A stretch of DNA of 64,000 nt from NCBI GenBank assembly GCA_004124385.1, contig SCKN01000003.1:169501-233500 (forward strand), in the 5' to 3' direction. Made by a program: the position numbers and the translations under genes. This document shows positions 61,930 to 64,000 of the stretch, piece by piece. Under the pieces are notes generated by a model. The model did no database searches. It had not been told where the DNA came from and saw only the letters and a program-made list of their open reading frames with translations. The number at the start of each line of letters is the position of its first letter. Position 1 is the stretch's first letter. The stretch comes from Fidelibacterota bacterium (GTDB lineage: Bacteria > Fidelibacterota > Marinisomatia > Marinisomatales > TCS55).

Positions 61930-62830
61930 TAACAACCTGCTCCCAGTTTTCCACACCGCTAGTGGCGAGTGTGCGGTCGATCCGTTTACATAATCCCTGC
62001 AAAACTCGACCTGTACCTACTTCCATATAATGATCAATTCCATTTTGAGACATATTCGTAATTGTCTGGCTCCATAAAACAGGGTTTTCTAATTGATTTA
62101 ACATTGCAGATCGAATATCATCTGCCAGAGTAATGGGATTTGCAGAAACATTGCTATAAACAGGCATAATGGAATCGCGAATTTCGATTGAATCTATCAT
62201 TTCTGCAAGATTTCCCCGTGCATTTCTCATCAGTGGAGAATGGAAGGCTCCGCTCACATTTAAAGGTATCACCATTCTGGCACCATTTTCTTTGGCAGTT
62301 GTCATAGCCGAATTTACAGCATCTAGCGTACCAGAAATAACAACTTGACCGGGCGCATTGTAATTTGCCGCTACAACAGTCCCGGAAACATTTTTTGCAA
62401 TGTTTTCTACCATTTCATTATCTAAACCAATGATGGCTGCCATTGTACCCGGATGTTCTGTCCCGGCGTTTTGCATACTTTTGGCTCTGACGTTCACCAG
62501 TTGAAGCCCTGTCTCAAAATCAAAAGCTCCTGTAAGAGCGTAGGCAGAATATTCACCTAAACTATGTCCGGCTGCGCAATCGGGTTTTATGCCTTTTTCT
62601 ATGAGCAGTAATCCGATAGTAACTGCTACAATATATAATGCTGGTTGTGTGTATTGTGTTTGTTTTAGCGTTTCATCTGGGCCATTGAACATTATATCTT
62701 GAATATCTACACCTAAAATATCATTTGCTGTTTCAAAATGAGATTTAGCTAAATCTGAATTCTCAAAAATGTCTTGGCCCATGCCTATTTTTTGAGATCC
62801 TTGTCCCGGGCATAAAAAGGCTAAACTCAT
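61922..62830 (-). CDS. fabD: Malonyl-CoA:ACP transacylase
   Basis: Loads malonyl groups onto ACP. The 302-residue protein has FLCPGQGSQKIGMG at the start, the active Ser in GHSLGEYSAYA, and the catalytic His in SGAFHSPLM. It overlaps fabH by 4 bp upstream and fabG by 8 bp downstream. Confidence 0.97.
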   Translation of the reverse strand: MSLAFLCPGQGSQKIGMGQDIFENSDLAKSHFETANDILGVDIQDIMFNGPDETLKQTQYTQPALYIVAVTIGLLLIEKGIKPDCAAGHSLGEYSAYALTGAFDFETGLQLVNVRAKSMQNAGTEHPGTMAAIIGLDNEMVENIAKNVSGTVVAANYNAPGQVVISGTLDAVNSAMTTAKENGARMVIPLNVSGAFHSPLMRNARGNLAEMIDSIEIRDSIMPVYSNVSANPITLADDIRSAMLNQLENPVLWSQTITNMSQNGIDHYMEVGTGRVLQGLCKRIDRTLATSGVENWEQVVNA

Positions 62831-63816
62831 GAAATTGCGCCCCAGCGAATAAGCATACTGCCCCAGGTGAATCCGCCGCCAAAAGCTGCTAATAATAATA
62901 AATCGCCTTCAGCCAAGCGATTCAATTCAACTGCTTCATCTATGGCTATGGGAATGGTTCCGGCTGTTGTATTTCCGTAACGATTTATGTTGACAAATAC
63001 TTGATCTTTATGCAATCCGCAACGCTTTGCAGTAGCATCAATAATCCGTCTATTTGCTTGGTGAGGAATGAATAATGAGACATCGTCGCCATGTAATCCG
63101 TTTTTATCCAAAATTGCTTTACTGACTTCAGCCATTCGCTTTACAGCAAACTTGAATACTTTTTTTCCATCCTGGTAAATATAATGCATCTTTTTTTCCA
63201 GAGTATCTTTCGAAGCAGGATGGAGGCTTCCGCCAGCCTGTACTGTTAAATATTGACTTCCGCTGCCATCCGTGTGCAGGATCGAATCTAAAATACCTTC
63301 GTCATTGTCGCTGGGTTCTAATAAGACGCCGCCGCCGCCGTCACCGAAAATAATACAGGTATTGCGATCGGTATAATCAATAATTGAACTCATGGTATCA
63401 GCACCAATGACAACCACATTTTTATATTTTCCGGATTCGATCATTTTAGCGCCTGTTTCCATAGCGTAGACAAAACCTGTGCATGCAGCAACAATATCAA
63501 ATCCCCAGGCATTTTCAGCTTTTATTTTATCCTGAATAAGAGCTGCCGTCGATACGACTGGGTAATCCGGCGTACTTGTCGCCACTAAAATAAGATCAAT
63601 TTCAGACGCTTTTTTACCAGACCGTTCCAAAAGTTGTCTAACGATATGAGTTCCCATATCGGAAGTCGCTTCACCTTCGGAAACAAGGTGCCTTGTTTCG
63701 ATACCTGTTCGTGAACGTATCCAATCATCGGTGGTATCGACCATTTTTTCCAGATCAAAATTGGTAAGAATGCGTTCAGGTAAATAACGGGCTGTGGCGG
63801 TTATTTTAGCTTTCAT
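62827..63816 (-). CDS. fabH: 3-oxoacyl-ACP synthase III
   Basis: Starts fatty-acid synthesis by condensing an acyl-CoA primer with malonyl-ACP. With ATG at 63816 the protein is 329 residues, with active Cys112 ([10 protein letters not shown]), His in PHQANRRI and Asn in [12 protein letters not shown]. The start is set by the ATGA overlap with plsX and by the family N-terminus [11 protein letters not shown] longer reading from 63885 lies inside plsX and is rejected. Confidence 0.97.
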   Translation of the reverse strand: MKAKITATARYLPERILTNFDLEKMVDTTDDWIRSRTGIETRHLVSEGEATSDMGTHIVRQLLERSGKKASEIDLILVATSTPDYPVVSTAALIQDKIKAENAWGFDIVAACTGFVYAMETGAKMIESGKYKNVVVIGADTMSSIIDYTDRNTCIIFGDGGGGVLLEPSDNDEGILDSILHTDGSGSQYLTVQAGGSLHPASKDTLEKKMHYIYQDGKKVFKFAVKRMAEVSKAILDKNGLHGDDVSLFIPHQANRRIIDATAKRCGLHKDQVFVNINRYGNTTAGTIPIAIDEAVELNRLAEGDLLLLAAFGGGFTWGSMLIRWGAIS

Positions 63817-64000
63817 TGATCGTTGTTTTCCATATGTTCTGCCAAGCCAATTCGTATATCGGCAATAAGCCGCCCCTTGAAACATTTTTTAGCCAGAAAA
63901 ATAGAATTTTTGATTGCCTTAACATTGGAACTCCCATGAGCGACAATACATACACCATTCACACCTAAAAGGGGAGATCCACCGTGTTCTTCATAATCAT
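63813..64000 (-). CDS. plsX: Phosphate acyltransferase PlsX, C-terminal end (partial)
   Basis: Only the last 62 or so residues lie in the window; the gene runs off the right edge. They read [20 protein letters not shown], then [18 protein letters not shown], the conserved end of PlsX, which makes acyl-phosphate from acyl-ACP for phospholipid synthesis. The TGA stop overlaps the fabH ATG (ATGA). plsX-fabH-fabD-fabG-acpP is the standard order. Confidence 0.93.
   Translation of the reverse strand, partial: DYEEHGGSPLLGVNGVCIVAHGSSNVKAIKNSIFLAKKCFKGRLIADIRIGLAEHMENNDQ

Noticed and set aside
1-64000. tRNA, rRNA, CRISPR arrays, insertion sequences and defence systems
   Set aside because: Gaps between genes were read on both strands and none of these could be supported.

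Overview
The window reads as a chromosome piece from an A+T-rich Gram-negative bacterium of the FCB type, most like Marinimicrobia (SAR406) or a close relative. This is inferred from four things: several secreted proteins end in a type IX secretion (T9SS) type A sorting domain with the YPNPFNP motif; many genes start with TTG or GTG and overlap by 4 bp; DUF5723-like and DUF5690 proteins are present; and lipoproteins are numerous. No rRNA, tRNA, CRISPR array, insertion sequence or prophage was seen.

Layout. 1-3586: 3' part of a broken giant surface protein gene (beta-helix, DNRLRE-like, cadherin-like repeats, T9SS tail). 3587-4869: two minus-strand genes, a G+C-rich GNAT acetyltransferase and a methyltransferase with a signal peptide. 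5040-8085: pyrF, pyrE, lipoprotein cyclophilin, patatin. 8109-13528: dsbD, a TlpA-like lipoprotein and an M1 peptidase apparently fused to an outer-membrane barrel. 13843-22671: two tandem T9SS cargo genes with dockerin, cohesin-like and sorting domains, sharing a 697-bp near-identical 3' cassette. 22802-30399: htrA, ileS, dksA-like, lspA, rluD-like, xer recombinase. 30413-35076: pckA, hpf, metK, ahcY. 35176-39672: a twice-frameshifted lipoprotein gene coupled to a DUF5723-like barrel. 39646-46616: LptF/G permease, NhaC and AGCS transporters, murQ, a small lipoprotein and a transglutaminase. 46868-47202: relic of a sterol desaturase. 47368-50283: DUF5690 transporter, an unknown protein and a secreted protein with a duplicated domain. 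50368-58990: typA, hydrolase, CrtI-like oxidoreductase, phosphomannomutase, polyprenyl synthase, PGI/PMI, bifunctional nuclease. 58987-64000 (minus): plsX-fabH-fabD-fabG-acpP-fabF-rnc.

How it works together. Most of the window is housekeeping: pyrimidine synthesis, translation, the SAM cycle, fatty-acid and sugar-phosphate metabolism, and envelope redox chemistry and proteolysis. The unusual content is at the cell surface: T9SS cargo, a peptidase-barrel fusion, and long lipoprotein and adhesin-like genes. Two of these surface genes are interrupted by apparent single-base losses. The strongest candidates for new biology are the dockerin/cohesin-like/T9SS pair with its shared cassette and the M1-barrel fusion.
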